A DNA stretch of 64,000 nucleotides from Arthrobacter sp. AFG7.2 (GCF_002892835.1 NZ_PJMB01000007.1:1-64000), one strand, 5' to 3'. Counted from the stretch's first letter, positions 8,492 to 17,734 are shown. The notes: a model not told the origin generated them from the letters alone. Made by a program: numbers and translations.

Positions 8492-8506
8492 TGGACAGCT
8501 TGTCCA
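8492..8506. promoter_or_regulatory. Inverted repeat TGGACA-N3-TGTCCA, candidate operator
   Basis: A 6-bp perfect inverted repeat with a 3-nt spacer in the 150-nt gap between the IclR gene and the Gfo/Idh gene. It lies about 110 nt upstream of the Gfo/Idh start, suitable for control of the dehydrogenase-isomerase genes. A related palindrome (GTGGACA-T-TGTCCAC) is at 18067-18081. The bound factor is unknown. Confidence 0.35.
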
Positions 8507-8532
8507 AAGCATTTCATGGAGGGGGCCGCCGG

Positions 8533-10146
8533 TCAAGCTATGACCTGTGACACGTCCGCATCCTTCTTTGACGCAGCGGGCGGCGCCCCAAGGTAGTCTG
8601 ACAAAGCCCTGGTTCCCCGCAGGAGGAGATCGACGATGCGCTCTTCGCCTTCGGGCCGGTTCAGGATGCCCTCGCGGAGTCCACTGATGGACAGGGAAGC
8701 GGCGACCTCGCCGCGGTGGTCGAAGATGGGTGCCCCGATGGCGGCGATGCCCGGGGTGACGTTGTTGTCGCTGACAACGAAGCCCTGGTCGCGGATGTGC
8801 TCCAGTCCGGCATAGAACTCCGAACGGGACCGAACGTCGCGCCAGGGCTCGCCGCTGCTGGCGACGACCGCGGCATATTCGTCCCACGAAGCCCGGTCTT
8901 CGAACGCGAGCAGCGCGCGGGGCGCGGCGCCGACATGCAGGGGAAGGGACTCCCCCAGTTTCAGGACCCGGCTGTTGACCCTGATCCCGTCAATGCGCTC
9001 GATGCAGACCGCCCGGGTTCCGCGGCGGATACACAAGAAGGTTGTTTCCCCCGTTGCTGCGTGGATTTCGCGCAGAATGGGGGCGGCAGCACGGCGAATA
9101 TCCAAGCGGCGTGTGAGCTCGCCGGAAAGGGCGATCATTTTGCTTCCCACCCGGTATGCACCGCGATGGCCGATCTGTTCCACCCACCCGGCTTCAGCCA
9201 GGGTGGCCAGCATCCGGTAAATGGAGCTGGCGGGTTCTTCAAGCAGCTCAGTCAGCCGGGTGGACGTCGCAATACGTTCTTCAGCCAGGGCCGCCATAAG
9301 CGCGGATGCTTTGGCAATGACGGCAGGGGCTCGGGGGGAGTCCCGCTCGGATCCTCCTTCCGGAGGGTCGAGCCGGGCGGCTTCTTTTCCTTCATTCGGG
9401 TCTTCCTGGGACATGGAGGCAGCGATGGACTTGGCGGCGGTGTCCAGGATTCGCCGTGCCGCGTCCTCCTGGCCGAGGACTGTTGCCCGGAGGCCTGCGA
9501 CCGAGATGGCACCCAGCAGGCTGCCATCCTGCCGGAAGACCGGAACGGCGATTGAGGCGACGCCTTCGATGACCTCGCTGTCCTCAACGCTCCATCCTCG
9601 CTCGGCGGTCTGCTCGACCTTCTCCCTCAACTGCTCTCCGGTGAGCGGTGTCCGGGAAGCGATACCGGGGTATGGGCCCGCAGCCAATACGCTCTCCCGG
9701 AACTCGGGGGCGCCGAAGGCCAGCAGAGCCTGTGATGCAGCGCCGGCGTGCAGCGGAAGGGTACGGCCGGGGGCCAGGTCGTGCAGGTCGACGTCGGCCC
9801 CCTGGATCTGGTCCAGGCATACGGCTCCGTTGTCGCGCAGGACGCAGAAGTAGGGGCTCATTCCCAGCTGGCTGCGGATCCAGCGCAGCTGTTCGCGCAG
9901 CTCTGTGCGGTCCACGAGTGCATCGGCCGCCGCGTCGCCCAGTTTGAGTATCCCTGTGCCCAGCTCGAGCTTGCCATCCGCGCTTGACCGGACGAGTTTC
10001 TCCTGCTCCAGCGCAGCGACAATCCGGTACACGGTAGGCCGCGGTTCGGACACGACCTTGGCCAGTTCCGCCGGTGTTGACTGGCCAATCCGGGCCAATT
10101 CATCGATCACCTGGCTGGCCTTCTTCAAAAGCTGAATGGTGTTCAC
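8533..10146 (-). CDS. Tandem IclR-type transcriptional regulator (two complete IclR units)
   Basis: 537 residues from GTG 10146, with GGAAAGAGG 6 nt upstream; upstream in-frame residues have no family similarity. The protein is two IclR units in a row. Unit 1 has an HTH (about residues 1-60, STPAELAKVVSEPRPTVYRIVAALE) and an effector domain with LPLHAGAASQALLAF. A polar linker (MSQEDPNEGKEAARLDPPEG) follows, then unit 2 with HTH (TSTRLTELLEEPASSIYRMLATLAEAGW) and effector domain with LPLHVGAAPRALLAF. Ordinary IclR proteins are about 250-280 residues. It is divergent from the ABC transporter operon and upstream of the dehydrogenase genes, so it is the likely controller of both arms. Confidence 0.85.
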   Translation of the reverse strand: MNTIQLLKKASQVIDELARIGQSTPAELAKVVSEPRPTVYRIVAALEQEKLVRSSADGKLELGTGILKLGDAAADALVDRTELREQLRWIRSQLGMSPYFCVLRDNGAVCLDQIQGADVDLHDLAPGRTLPLHAGAASQALLAFGAPEFRESVLAAGPYPGIASRTPLTGEQLREKVEQTAERGWSVEDSEVIEGVASIAVPVFRQDGSLLGAISVAGLRATVLGQEDAARRILDTAAKSIAASMSQEDPNEGKEAARLDPPEGGSERDSPRAPAVIAKASALMAALAEERIATSTRLTELLEEPASSIYRMLATLAEAGWVEQIGHRGAYRVGSKMIALSGELTRRLDIRRAAAPILREIHAATGETTFLCIRRGTRAVCIERIDGIRVNSRVLKLGESLPLHVGAAPRALLAFEDRASWDEYAAVVASSGEPWRDVRSRSEFYAGLEHIRDQGFVVSDNNVTPGIAAIGAPIFDHRGEVAASLSISGLREGILNRPEGEERIVDLLLRGTRALSDYLGAPPAASKKDADVSQVIA

Positions 10147-10444
10147 CAACCGCCTCTTTCCTGGCCCCTGGAGGCCTCTAGCATCCGCGTAACTACCATC
10201 CCGCAGATGCGCTGCACATGGCCATCTCAGCCAATATCGTCCGTCCGGCCCCAGGTGCAACTTGAGGTGCCCGCAAATGTAATTTGGAACACCACTAGCT
10301 TCTTGTGCTGGTACTGTGCGAACATGGTGTCCATTGTACGGCACTAAGTGCTCGCAATCACATCTAAAATTTCTAGGCGCGGCGGTCCTGCCGGCGCAGA
10401 ACTGACGCCATCAGCGTCACGCGGCTCTCCAAAGGAGGAGAACG
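10147..10444. promoter_or_regulatory. Divergent promoter region between the IclR gene and the transporter operon
   Basis: A 298-nt non-coding region between two divergent starts. It contains an imperfect inverted pair, TGGAACACCA at 10285-10294 and TGGTGTCCA at 10325-10333, which may be operator half-sites for the tandem IclR protein. AAAGGAGG precedes the lipoprotein GTG at 10445. No promoter hexamers stand out clearly. Confidence 0.5.
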
Positions 10445-11605
10445 GTGTTTAAGAAAACTTTCTTGTTCGCTGCAACAGCAGCAACGTCACTGGTACTTGC
10501 TGGTTGTGCTGGCGGGGGTGCAGGCAGCGGCAACGGGGCCGGCGGAGGGACGCAGGCTCCCGCCGACACCCGCATCGGAGTTTCCCTGCCCAGCCAGGAT
10601 GAAGAGCGGTGGATCACCGACGGTAAGGCCATCAAGGAAGGGCTGGAGAAGGTCGGTTACCAGGTGGACCTTCAGTACGCGAACAACGACATCCCCACCC
10701 AGCAGCAGCAGGTTGACCAGATGCTGACGCAGGGAGCGGACCTGTTGATTCTGGCTCCACTCGATGGAACGGCACTGTCCCCACAGCTGCAGCAGGCGGC
10801 AAGCTCGGACATCCCGATCGTCTCCTATGATCGGTTCGTCCGGAACAGCGCCGACGTTGACGTTTACGTCACCTTCGACAACTTCAAGGTCGGCGCCCAG
10901 CAGGCCACCTCGCTTCTCATCGGGCTCGGTGTCCTGAACAAGGACGGCTCCGAAGGCACCGCCAAGGGACCGTTCAATATCGAACTGTTCGGCGGATCGC
11001 TGGATGACAACAACGCAACCTTCGTCTTCAACGGCGGCATGTCGGTCCTGCAAAAATACATCGACAACGGCACCCTCGTGGTGAAGTCGGGACAGAACAA
11101 GCTCGCCCAGGTGGCAACAGAGAACTGGTCCCAGCAAAAGGCACAGGAACGCATGGACAACCTGCTGACCGCCAGCTACAGCGGCGGAGCAGCCAAGCTC
11201 GACGGTGTCCTTACCCCCAACGACAGCGTCGCCCGCGGTGTCATCACCTCACTGGGCAACGCCGGCTACGGCCCGACCCTGTCCTCACAGCCGAAGCCGA
11301 TGCCGGTCACGACCGGCCAGGACGCCGAGGTTGCCTCCGTGAAGTTCGTCAACGACGATGTGCAGTTCTCCACCGTGTTCAAGGACACCCGCGCCTTGGC
11401 CGCTCAGACTGTCAAGGCGTCCCAGGACCTGCTGGCAGGAAAGGACCCTGAGGTCAACGACACCAAGTCTTATGACAACGGATCCAAGATTGTCCCCTCG
11501 TTCCTCGTGCCGATCCAGCCGATCTACAAGGACAACATCAAGTCCGCCCTGATCGATTCCGGCTACTACACCGCTGACGAGGTCGCAGCCGGCCGCCTTC
11601 AGTAA
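10445..11605 (+). CDS. Sugar ABC transporter substrate-binding lipoprotein (ChvE/XylF-like)
   Basis: 386 residues starting at GTG 10445 behind a strong AAAGGAGG. The N-terminus is a lipoprotein signal peptide with lipobox LAGC, then a Gly/Ala-rich tether. The mature part is a periplasmic-binding type I domain: RIGVSLPSQDEERWITDGKAIKEGL, a QQQQVDQM helix, LILAPLDGTAL and IPIVSYDRFVRNSADVDVYVTFDN, as in ChvE and XylF. It would capture a monosaccharide or cyclitol for the ATPase and permease encoded next. Confidence 0.85.
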   Translation: MFKKTFLFAATAATSLVLAGCAGGGAGSGNGAGGGTQAPADTRIGVSLPSQDEERWITDGKAIKEGLEKVGYQVDLQYANNDIPTQQQQVDQMLTQGADLLILAPLDGTALSPQLQQAASSDIPIVSYDRFVRNSADVDVYVTFDNFKVGAQQATSLLIGLGVLNKDGSEGTAKGPFNIELFGGSLDDNNATFVFNGGMSVLQKYIDNGTLVVKSGQNKLAQVATENWSQQKAQERMDNLLTASYSGGAAKLDGVLTPNDSVARGVITSLGNAGYGPTLSSQPKPMPVTTGQDAEVASVKFVNDDVQFSTVFKDTRALAAQTVKASQDLLAGKDPEVNDTKSYDNGSKIVPSFLVPIQPIYKDNIKSALIDSGYYTADEVAAGRLQ

Positions 11606-11615
11606 GTGCCCTTCA

Positions 11616-11640
11616 GGGAGGGGCACACAGTGCCCCTCCC
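11616..11640 (+). promoter_or_regulatory. Intercistronic hairpin between binding-protein and ATPase genes
   Basis: Perfect 11-bp stem GGGAGGGGCAC / GTGCCCCTCCC with a 3-nt loop, 10 nt after the lipoprotein stop, with no T-run. Such hairpins often protect the upstream mRNA from 3' exonucleases, giving more binding protein than ATPase. This role is inferred. Confidence 0.6.
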
Positions 11641-11680
11641 CTCCCCCTCTCCCCTACAAGACCGATAGGACGGCGGGCCA

Positions 11681-13219
11681 ATGGCCGACCACATCCTGGA
11701 AATGCAATCCATCACCAAGACCTTCCCCGGCGTCAAAGCGCTGTCCGGCGTTTCGCTGGAGGTGGAACGCGGTGAGGTCCACGCGATCTGCGGCGAGAAC
11801 GGCGCAGGGAAGTCCACCCTCATGAAAGTCCTCTCCGGCGTCTACCCCGCCGGAAGTTACGGGGGTGACATCCTGTTCAAGGGGCAGACGTGTTCTTTCT
11901 CCGGCATCCGGGATTCAGAGCACGCCGGCATCGTGATCATCCATCAGGAACTTGCCCTCGTGCCGCACCTGTCGATCGCCGAGAACATCTTCCTGGGCAA
12001 CGAGCGCCGCGGAGCATCAGGACTGATCGACTGGCATAAGACGAACGCCGAGGCCGCCGAACTCCTCGCATCCGTCGGTCTGCGGGAAGAGCCCACGACC
12101 CCGGTCGGGCAGCTTGGCGTGGGCAAGCAGCAGCTGGTCGAAATCGCCAAAGCCCTGTCCAAGGAAGTGCAGCTGCTCATCCTGGACGAGCCGACCGCGG
12201 CGCTCAACGATAATGACTCCGCCCACCTGCTCGACCTGGTCCGGGCCCTTCGTGACCGCGGCATCACCTCGATCATCATTTCGCACAAACTCAATGAGAT
12301 CGAAGCCATTGCCGACCACACCACCGTCATCCGGGATGGAAAGACGGTGGAAACCTTGGACATGGCGGATCCCGACGTGAACGTCGACCGCATCATCCGC
12401 GGGATGGTCGGCAGGGACCTCGAGGCGTTCTATCCCGACCGTGAGTCGAACCCGGGCGAGGTCGTTCTCCGGGTGGAGGACTGGACGGTCAAGCACCCCA
12501 ACCAGGACCGCCTGGTCGTCGACGGGGCCAGCTTTGAAGTCCGCGCCGGGGAGGTCATCGGCATCGCCGGACTCATGGGTGCCGGACGCACAGAATTGAT
12601 GATGAGCCTGTTCGGCCGCTCCTACGGCAAGTTCGTATCAGGCAAAATCTTCATGCACGGCAAGGAGATCCACACCCGCTCCGTCGCCTCAGCCATCGAA
12701 GCACGGATCGCTTACGCCACCGAAGACCGCAAGGCCTTTGGCCTCAACCTCATTGATGACATCGCCCGCAACATCTCAGCCGCGTCACTGGGCAAACTGG
12801 CGAGCTGGGGATTCGTCAATCACCACGAAGAGGCTCGTGCGGCCGAGTTTGCGATGAAATCGATGAACATCAAGGCCCCGAACGTGAAGTCGATCGTCGG
12901 CAAGCTCTCCGGCGGGAACCAGCAGAAGGTCGTCCTCTCGAAGTGGTTGCTCACCGACCCGGAAGTACTGATCCTGGACGAACCCACCCGTGGCATTGAT
13001 GTCGGCGCGAAATACGAAATCTACACCCTCATCAACAGCTTCGTGGACGCCGGAAAGGCAGTCGTAGTCATCTCCTCGGACCTGCTCGAACTGCTCGGCA
13101 CCTGCGACCGCATCTACGCGCTTTCTGCAGGCCGGATCACCGGGCAGCTGCCCAAGGCTGAAGCATCCGAGGAACGCCTCATGACACTCATGACCAAAGA
13201 GAAGGAACTCACAGCATGA
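11681..13219 (+). CDS. Sugar ABC transporter ATP-binding protein (MmsA/XylG-like)
   Basis: 512 residues with two fused ABC domains, as in carbohydrate uptake CUT2 ATPases. Domain 1 has Walker [10 protein letters not shown], the signature-like [15 protein letters not shown] and Walker [12 protein letters not shown]. Domain 2 has a degenerate Walker [11 protein letters not shown], signature [15 protein letters not shown] and Walker [15 protein letters not shown]. The degenerate second loop is usual in this family. The stop overlaps the permease start by 4 nt. Confidence 0.9.
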   Translation: MADHILEMQSITKTFPGVKALSGVSLEVERGEVHAICGENGAGKSTLMKVLSGVYPAGSYGGDILFKGQTCSFSGIRDSEHAGIVIIHQELALVPHLSIAENIFLGNERRGASGLIDWHKTNAEAAELLASVGLREEPTTPVGQLGVGKQQLVEIAKALSKEVQLLILDEPTAALNDNDSAHLLDLVRALRDRGITSIIISHKLNEIEAIADHTTVIRDGKTVETLDMADPDVNVDRIIRGMVGRDLEAFYPDRESNPGEVVLRVEDWTVKHPNQDRLVVDGASFEVRAGEVIGIAGLMGAGRTELMMSLFGRSYGKFVSGKIFMHGKEIHTRSVASAIEARIAYATEDRKAFGLNLIDDIARNISAASLGKLASWGFVNHHEEARAAEFAMKSMNIKAPNVKSIVGKLSGGNQQKVVLSKWLLTDPEVLILDEPTRGIDVGAKYEIYTLINSFVDAGKAVVVISSDLLELLGTCDRIYALSAGRITGQLPKAEASEERLMTLMTKEKELTA

Positions 13220-14457
13220 CCGTGACAGCCCCCCGGGGATCCCAAAGGAAAGACGCGCCGGCCGCAGCAGCGGTCGTCAAGACCGGAACCAGCGAAATCC
13301 GCGAGCTGTTCACCCGTAACCTGCGCACCAGCGGCATCTACATCGCCCTTGTGGCCATCGTGGCGCTGTTCGCCGGACTCACCGGCGGCGCCTCACTCGG
13401 TCCCGGAAACATCACGAACATCGTCCTGCAGTACTCCTACATTCTGATCCTGGCCATTGGCATGGTCATCGTGATCATCGCCGGTCACATTGACCTCTCC
13501 GTGGGCTCCGTAGTCGCCTTGACCGGCGCAGTGTCGGCGGTCGTCGTCATCCAATACGGACAGCCGTGGTGGGTCGGCGTCCTCGCAGCCCTCGCCACCG
13601 GCCTCGCTATTGGAGCCTGGCACGGTTACTGGGTCGCCTACGTCGGGATTCCGGCGTTCATCGTCACCCTCGCCGGCATGCTCCTTTTCCGCGGCCTGAC
13701 CCTGGTTGTACTCGACAACGTCTCCCTCTCCCCCTTCCCGGCTGACTACGGCCAGATCGCATCGGGCTTCCTCAACGGCCTCCTGGGAGGCGCAGGATAT
13801 GACGTCTTCACGCTCCTCATCTTCGCCGTCGCCGTGATCGGCTATGCCTTCAACCAGTACCGGACCCGCAAGACCCTGATCAGCTACAACCAGCTCGTCC
13901 CGTCATTTCCGCTGTTCATCGCCAAAATCCTCGTTGTCGCCATCGCCGTCATGGTCTTCGCCTGGCAGCTGGCCATCGCCCGCGGTATGCCGCTTGTCCT
14001 GATCATGCTGGCCATCCTCATCATGGTCTACAGCGTCATCATGCAGAGAAGCGTCTTCGGCCGCCAGGTCTACGCCATCGGCGGCAACGTGGTCGCAGCA
14101 GCCCTGTCAGGTGTCAAGGTCCGCACCGTCAACTTCTGGATCTTCGTCAACATGGGCTTCCTCTCCGCAGTGGCCGGTATCGTCTTCTCTTCCCGCTCCA
14201 ACGGCGCCCAGCCCGGCGCGGGCAACATGTTCGAACTCGACGCGATCGCTGCGGCGTTCATCGGCGGTGCGGCCGTTACCGGTGGCGTCGGCAAAGTCGT
14301 GGGAGCCATGGCCGGCGGACTCATCATGGCCGTCATGAGCAACGGCATGCAGCTGATGGGCATCGACCAGTCCGTCCAGTCCGTCGTCAAGGGCCTCGTC
14401 CTGATGCTGGCCGTCGCCTTCGACATCTACAACAAGCGCCGCGCCGGTTCCCGCTAA
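13216..14457 (+). CDS. Sugar ABC transporter permease (MmsB/GguB-like)
   Basis: 413 residues, strongly hydrophobic, with about ten predicted membrane segments (for example [15 protein letters not shown] and [23 protein letters not shown]). The GHIDLSVGS segment and the late [28 protein letters not shown] region are typical of CUT2/BPD_transp_2 permeases. It overlaps the ATPase gene by 4 nt and completes the importer. The central insert [14 protein letters not shown] fits GguB/XylH-type proteins. Confidence 0.88.
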   Translation: MTVTAPRGSQRKDAPAAAAVVKTGTSEIRELFTRNLRTSGIYIALVAIVALFAGLTGGASLGPGNITNIVLQYSYILILAIGMVIVIIAGHIDLSVGSVVALTGAVSAVVVIQYGQPWWVGVLAALATGLAIGAWHGYWVAYVGIPAFIVTLAGMLLFRGLTLVVLDNVSLSPFPADYGQIASGFLNGLLGGAGYDVFTLLIFAVAVIGYAFNQYRTRKTLISYNQLVPSFPLFIAKILVVAIAVMVFAWQLAIARGMPLVLIMLAILIMVYSVIMQRSVFGRQVYAIGGNVVAAALSGVKVRTVNFWIFVNMGFLSAVAGIVFSSRSNGAQPGAGNMFELDAIAAAFIGGAAVTGGVGKVVGAMAGGLIMAVMSNGMQLMGIDQSVQSVVKGLVLMLAVAFDIYNKRRAGSR

Positions 14458-14533
14458 CCGCTTCCCGCACTAAGAAGCCCCCGCGTGAAATGAACCATTA
14501 CGCGGACCCCACCTCTTCAAAGGAGTCCATCTG

Positions 14534-15613
14534 ATGACCCACCAGTTTGTATACGAAGCCCTCCCCATGCGGGTGCGTTTCGGCGTCAACTCCCTCTCAA
14601 CCCTGCCCGAAGAACTCGACCAGATCGGCCTAAAGCGCGTCCTTGTCCTCTGCTCTCCCGAACAGGAAGAGACAGGCAACCGGGTAGCCGAGGCCCTGGG
14701 TGAGCGCTGCGTCGGTGTTCTCCCGGAAGCCGTCATGCACGTGCCCAACGAAGTTGCACAGCGGGCAAGCGACGAAGCTGCCAGGGTCGGGGCCGACGGC
14801 TGCGTCGCCGTCGGCGGCGGCTCAGCAATCGGCCTCGGCAAAGCAATCGCCCTCAAGCACGGGCTGCCGATCGTTGCCGTCCCCACCACGTACGCTGGCT
14901 CGGAAATGACACCCGTGTGGGGGCTGACGACCGACGGACGCAAGGAAACCGGCAAGGACCCCCGGGTGCTGCCTCGGAGCGTCGTCTACGATCCCGAGCT
15001 CACCATGACACTGCCGGCCGCCATGTCCGTGACCAGCGGCATCAACGCCATCGCCCACGCCGTGGAAGCCCTCTATGCCCCGGACGCAACGCCGATCATC
15101 TCGCTGATGGCCGAAGAAGGCGTCCGCGCCCTCGCCGCAGCGCTGCCCGCCATCGTGGCCGATAGCTCCGACCCCGAAGCACGCAGCAACGCCCTCTACG
15201 GATCGTGGCTGTGCGGTGCCTGCCTGGGCGCCACCACCATGTCGCTGCACCACAAGCTCTGCCACGCACTCGGCGGAACCCTGAACCTGCCGCACGCCCA
15301 GACCCACACCGTCGTCCTCCCCCACGCACTGGCCTTCAACCAGCCGGCCGCTCCCGAAGCAACCGCTGCCCTGTCACGGGCACTCGGTGGCGCTGCAGAT
15401 CCCGCCGAGAGGCTGTGGCAGATCGCCGGCGAACTCAATGCCCCCCGGTCCCTGGCCGAGCTGGGCATGAAGGAAGAAGACATCGACCGCATCGCCGAAG
15501 AAGCGACCAGCCGCTCTTACGGCAACCCCCGCCCGATCACCTACGACGACGTCCGCGGCATCCTGCACGCGGCATGGGCCGGCAAGCCACCGAGCGCCAA
15601 CCCCACCGTCTAA
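14534..15613 (+). CDS. Maleylacetate reductase
   Basis: 359-residue enzyme of the iron-type alcohol dehydrogenase superfamily, reducing maleylacetate to 3-oxoadipate with NAD(P)H. Visible family features are the N-terminal MRVRFGVNSLSTLPEEL, the nucleotide-binding GGGSAIGLGKAIAL, PTTYAGSEMTPVWGLT and the metal-region His segments INAIAHAVEALYAP and HHKLCHALGG. The start has AAAGGAG upstream. Maleylacetate is the product of hydroxyquinol cleavage, and the dioxygenase is encoded two genes downstream; the 3-oxoadipate formed is the substrate of PcaI/PcaJ. Confidence 0.9.
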   Translation: MTHQFVYEALPMRVRFGVNSLSTLPEELDQIGLKRVLVLCSPEQEETGNRVAEALGERCVGVLPEAVMHVPNEVAQRASDEAARVGADGCVAVGGGSAIGLGKAIALKHGLPIVAVPTTYAGSEMTPVWGLTTDGRKETGKDPRVLPRSVVYDPELTMTLPAAMSVTSGINAIAHAVEALYAPDATPIISLMAEEGVRALAAALPAIVADSSDPEARSNALYGSWLCGACLGATTMSLHHKLCHALGGTLNLPHAQTHTVVLPHALAFNQPAAPEATAALSRALGGAADPAERLWQIAGELNAPRSLAELGMKEEDIDRIAEEATSRSYGNPRPITYDDVRGILHAAWAGKPPSANPTV

Positions 15614-15659
15614 CCCAAAAGGTCCACGACCTGCCATCAGGTAAGGCGTGGCGCCTCGC

Positions 15660-15707
15660 GGAGTAGGACCTCCCTCTCGGGTACACCGAGCAGGAGGGTC
15701 CTACTCC
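15660..15707 (+). promoter_or_regulatory. Branched stem-loop between maleylacetate reductase and aldo/keto reductase genes
   Basis: Outer arms GGAGTAGGACC (15660-15670) and GGTCCTACTCC (15697-15707) pair perfectly; an inner CTCGG/CCGAG stem lies at 15676-15690. There is no T-run after it, so attenuation or mRNA processing is more likely than simple termination. Confidence 0.55.
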
Positions 15708-15749
15708 ACCCCGTCCCACACATTAAAACAATCAACTAGGAGGCAGACC

Positions 15750-16688
15750 TTGGTCGCCAAGCGGACCATTGCCCCAGGAATCGCCGTATCCCCACTCGCA
15801 CTCGGCACGAACGTCTTCGGCTGGACCGCCGACACCGAAACATCGCATGCAGTCCTCGACGGCTACGTTGCTGCTGGTGGGAACTTCCTGGACACCGCCG
15901 ACTCCTACTCGTTCTGGGCCGAGGGCAACACCGGCGGGGAGTCGGAAACGATCATTAGCAAATGGCTGGCCGGCAGATCCGACCGCGACGACCTCGTCAT
16001 CGCCACCAAAGTAAGTCACCACCCGCAATTCGCCGGCATGGCCCCCGAAACGATCCGGGCTGCGATCGACGCCTCGCTGACCCGCCTCGATATCGATACC
16101 GTTGACATCTACTACGCGCACTTCGACGACCCTACGGCGCCCCTCATCGAGAGCATCGCGGCGCTGTCCGAACTCGTCGATCAAGGAAAGATCCGCTCCA
16201 TCGGCATCTCGAACTACACAGCGGCACGAATCAAAGAATGGCTCGACATCACCGCCCGCGAAGGTTTCCACCCGCCTGTCGTCATAGAGCCCCAATACAA
16301 CCTCGTCGAACGAGGAATTGAAGCCGATATCCTCCCGCTGGCGCGCACCCACGGCCTCGCCGTCGTGCCCTACTACTCCCTCGCCCACGGCTTCCTGACC
16401 GGAAAATACGATGACGGCGAGGAAATCGAAAGCCCCCGCGCCCCCGACGTGGCAAAGTACCTCAACGCCCACGGCCGGAAAGTCATCGACGCGGTCAAAA
16501 GCATCGCCGATGAGCACTCCACCCAGCCCGCTTCCATCGCCCTGGCATGGCTCGCAGCGCAGAACGGTGTCGCGGCCCCCATCGCCAGCGCCCGCACAAC
16601 CGACCAACTCTCTCCCCTCGTTGAATCAATGCAGATCCAGTTGACCACCAAGGATCTGCAGCTGCTTGATGAGGCATCGCAACTCTGA
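15750..16688 (+). CDS. Aldo/keto reductase
   Basis: 312 residues from TTG 15750, which has AGGAGG 7 nt upstream; the longer upstream frame crosses a hairpin and lacks homology. The AKR TIM barrel has the tetrad Asp48, Tyr53 (DTADSYSFW), Lys87 (IATKVS) and His124 (YYAHFDD). IGISNYTAARI and the C-terminal nucleotide-binding region IASARTTDQL are also present. NADPH-dependent oxidoreduction of a carbonyl is expected; the substrate is unknown. Its place between maleylacetate reductase and hydroxyquinol dioxygenase suggests it acts on the cyclitol/keto intermediate. Confidence 0.85.
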   Translation: MVAKRTIAPGIAVSPLALGTNVFGWTADTETSHAVLDGYVAAGGNFLDTADSYSFWAEGNTGGESETIISKWLAGRSDRDDLVIATKVSHHPQFAGMAPETIRAAIDASLTRLDIDTVDIYYAHFDDPTAPLIESIAALSELVDQGKIRSIGISNYTAARIKEWLDITAREGFHPPVVIEPQYNLVERGIEADILPLARTHGLAVVPYYSLAHGFLTGKYDDGEEIESPRAPDVAKYLNAHGRKVIDAVKSIADEHSTQPASIALAWLAAQNGVAAPIASARTTDQLSPLVESMQIQLTTKDLQLLDEASQL

Positions 16689-16736
16689 GTCCCTGCGCGC
16701 ATACTCGACACCACACACAACAGCGAGGAAACGACA

Positions 16737-17669
16737 ATGACCCAGCAGACCGGCGTCCCCGAAACCGAAAGCATTCCCGGCAGCCAGCACGTGTCGGAAG
16801 CACAACAAAACGTTGAGGAACAACTGGTCCGCAACGTGCTGCGCTCCTTCGACGACTGCCAGGACCCTCGGCTGAAGCAACTGATGCAGTCGCTCGTAAC
16901 CCACCTGCATAACTTCATCCGCGACGTCCGGCTCACCGAAGCCGAATGGAACAAAGCCATTGAGTTCCTCACCGCCGTCGGCCACATCACCGATGACCGC
17001 CGACAGGAATTCATCCTCCTCTCCGACGTCTTCGGCGCCTCCATGCAGACCATCAACGTCAACAACGAAGCCCCGGGCGACGCAACCGAAGCCACCGTTT
17101 TCGGCCCGTTCTTCGTCGACGACGCCCCGCGCATCGAAAACGGCGGAGACATCGCCGGAGCCGCACCAGGGGAACCCTGCTGGATCGAAGGAAGCGTCAA
17201 GGACACGGACGGGAACCCGGTCCCCAACGCCCGCATCGAAGTCTGGGAAGCAGACGAAGACGGCTTCTACGACGTGCAGTACGACGACCAGCGTGTCTCC
17301 GGCCGAGCCCACCTCTACAGCGACGAAGACGGGAACTACCGCTTCTGGGGCCTGACCCCCACCCCCTACCCCATCCCCCATGACGGACCAGTCGGGAAAA
17401 TGCTGGAAGCTGTAGGACGCTCGCCCATGCGCGCTTCCCACCTGCACTTCATGGTCACCAAACCGGGACTCAGGACTCTGGTCACCCACATCTTCGTCCG
17501 CGGGGACGAACTGTTGAAATACGACACCGTATTTGGCGTCAAGGAGTCCCTCATCAAGGACTTCGTCCAGCAGGACGCCGGAACCCCTACTCCCGACGGG
17601 CGCGACCTCGGGGAGCGCACATGGGCCCGGACCCGCTTCGACATCGTTCTTCCGCCCGCCGCGGACTAG
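16737..17669 (+). CDS. Hydroxyquinol 1,2-dioxygenase (intradiol)
   Basis: 310 residues with an N-terminal helical dimerisation domain and the catechol-dioxygenase beta-sandwich. The Fe(III) ligands are Tyr178, Tyr211, His235 and His237. Their spacing (33, 24, 2) equals that of the characterised Nocardioides simplex hydroxyquinol dioxygenase, and [20 protein letters not shown] fits the hydroxyquinol rather than the catechol group. It would cleave hydroxyquinol to maleylacetate. The co-encoded maleylacetate reductase supports this over catechol 1,2-dioxygenase, since no muconate cycloisomerase is present. Confidence 0.9.
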   Translation: MTQQTGVPETESIPGSQHVSEAQQNVEEQLVRNVLRSFDDCQDPRLKQLMQSLVTHLHNFIRDVRLTEAEWNKAIEFLTAVGHITDDRRQEFILLSDVFGASMQTINVNNEAPGDATEATVFGPFFVDDAPRIENGGDIAGAAPGEPCWIEGSVKDTDGNPVPNARIEVWEADEDGFYDVQYDDQRVSGRAHLYSDEDGNYRFWGLTPTPYPIPHDGPVGKMLEAVGRSPMRASHLHFMVTKPGLRTLVTHIFVRGDELLKYDTVFGVKESLIKDFVQQDAGTPTPDGRDLGERTWARTRFDIVLPPAAD

Positions 17670-17693
17670 GGCGAACTACCGGGCCACCTCTTG

Positions 17694-17734
17694 GAGTTTC
17701 CGGTGGATGCAATAACTGCATCCACCGGAAACTC
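17694..17734 (+). terminator. Long perfect hairpin after the dioxygenase gene
   Basis: An 18-bp perfect stem (GAGTTTCCGGTGGATGCA, loop ATAAC, then the complement) begins 25 nt after the dioxygenase stop. There is no uninterrupted T-run after it. It probably ends or stabilises the transporter-dioxygenase transcript. Confidence 0.6.

Noticed and set aside
16737..17669. Catechol 1,2-dioxygenase
   Set aside because: The ligand spacing and [15 protein letters not shown] region fit hydroxyquinol dioxygenase, maleylacetate reductase is adjacent and no catB/catC is present.
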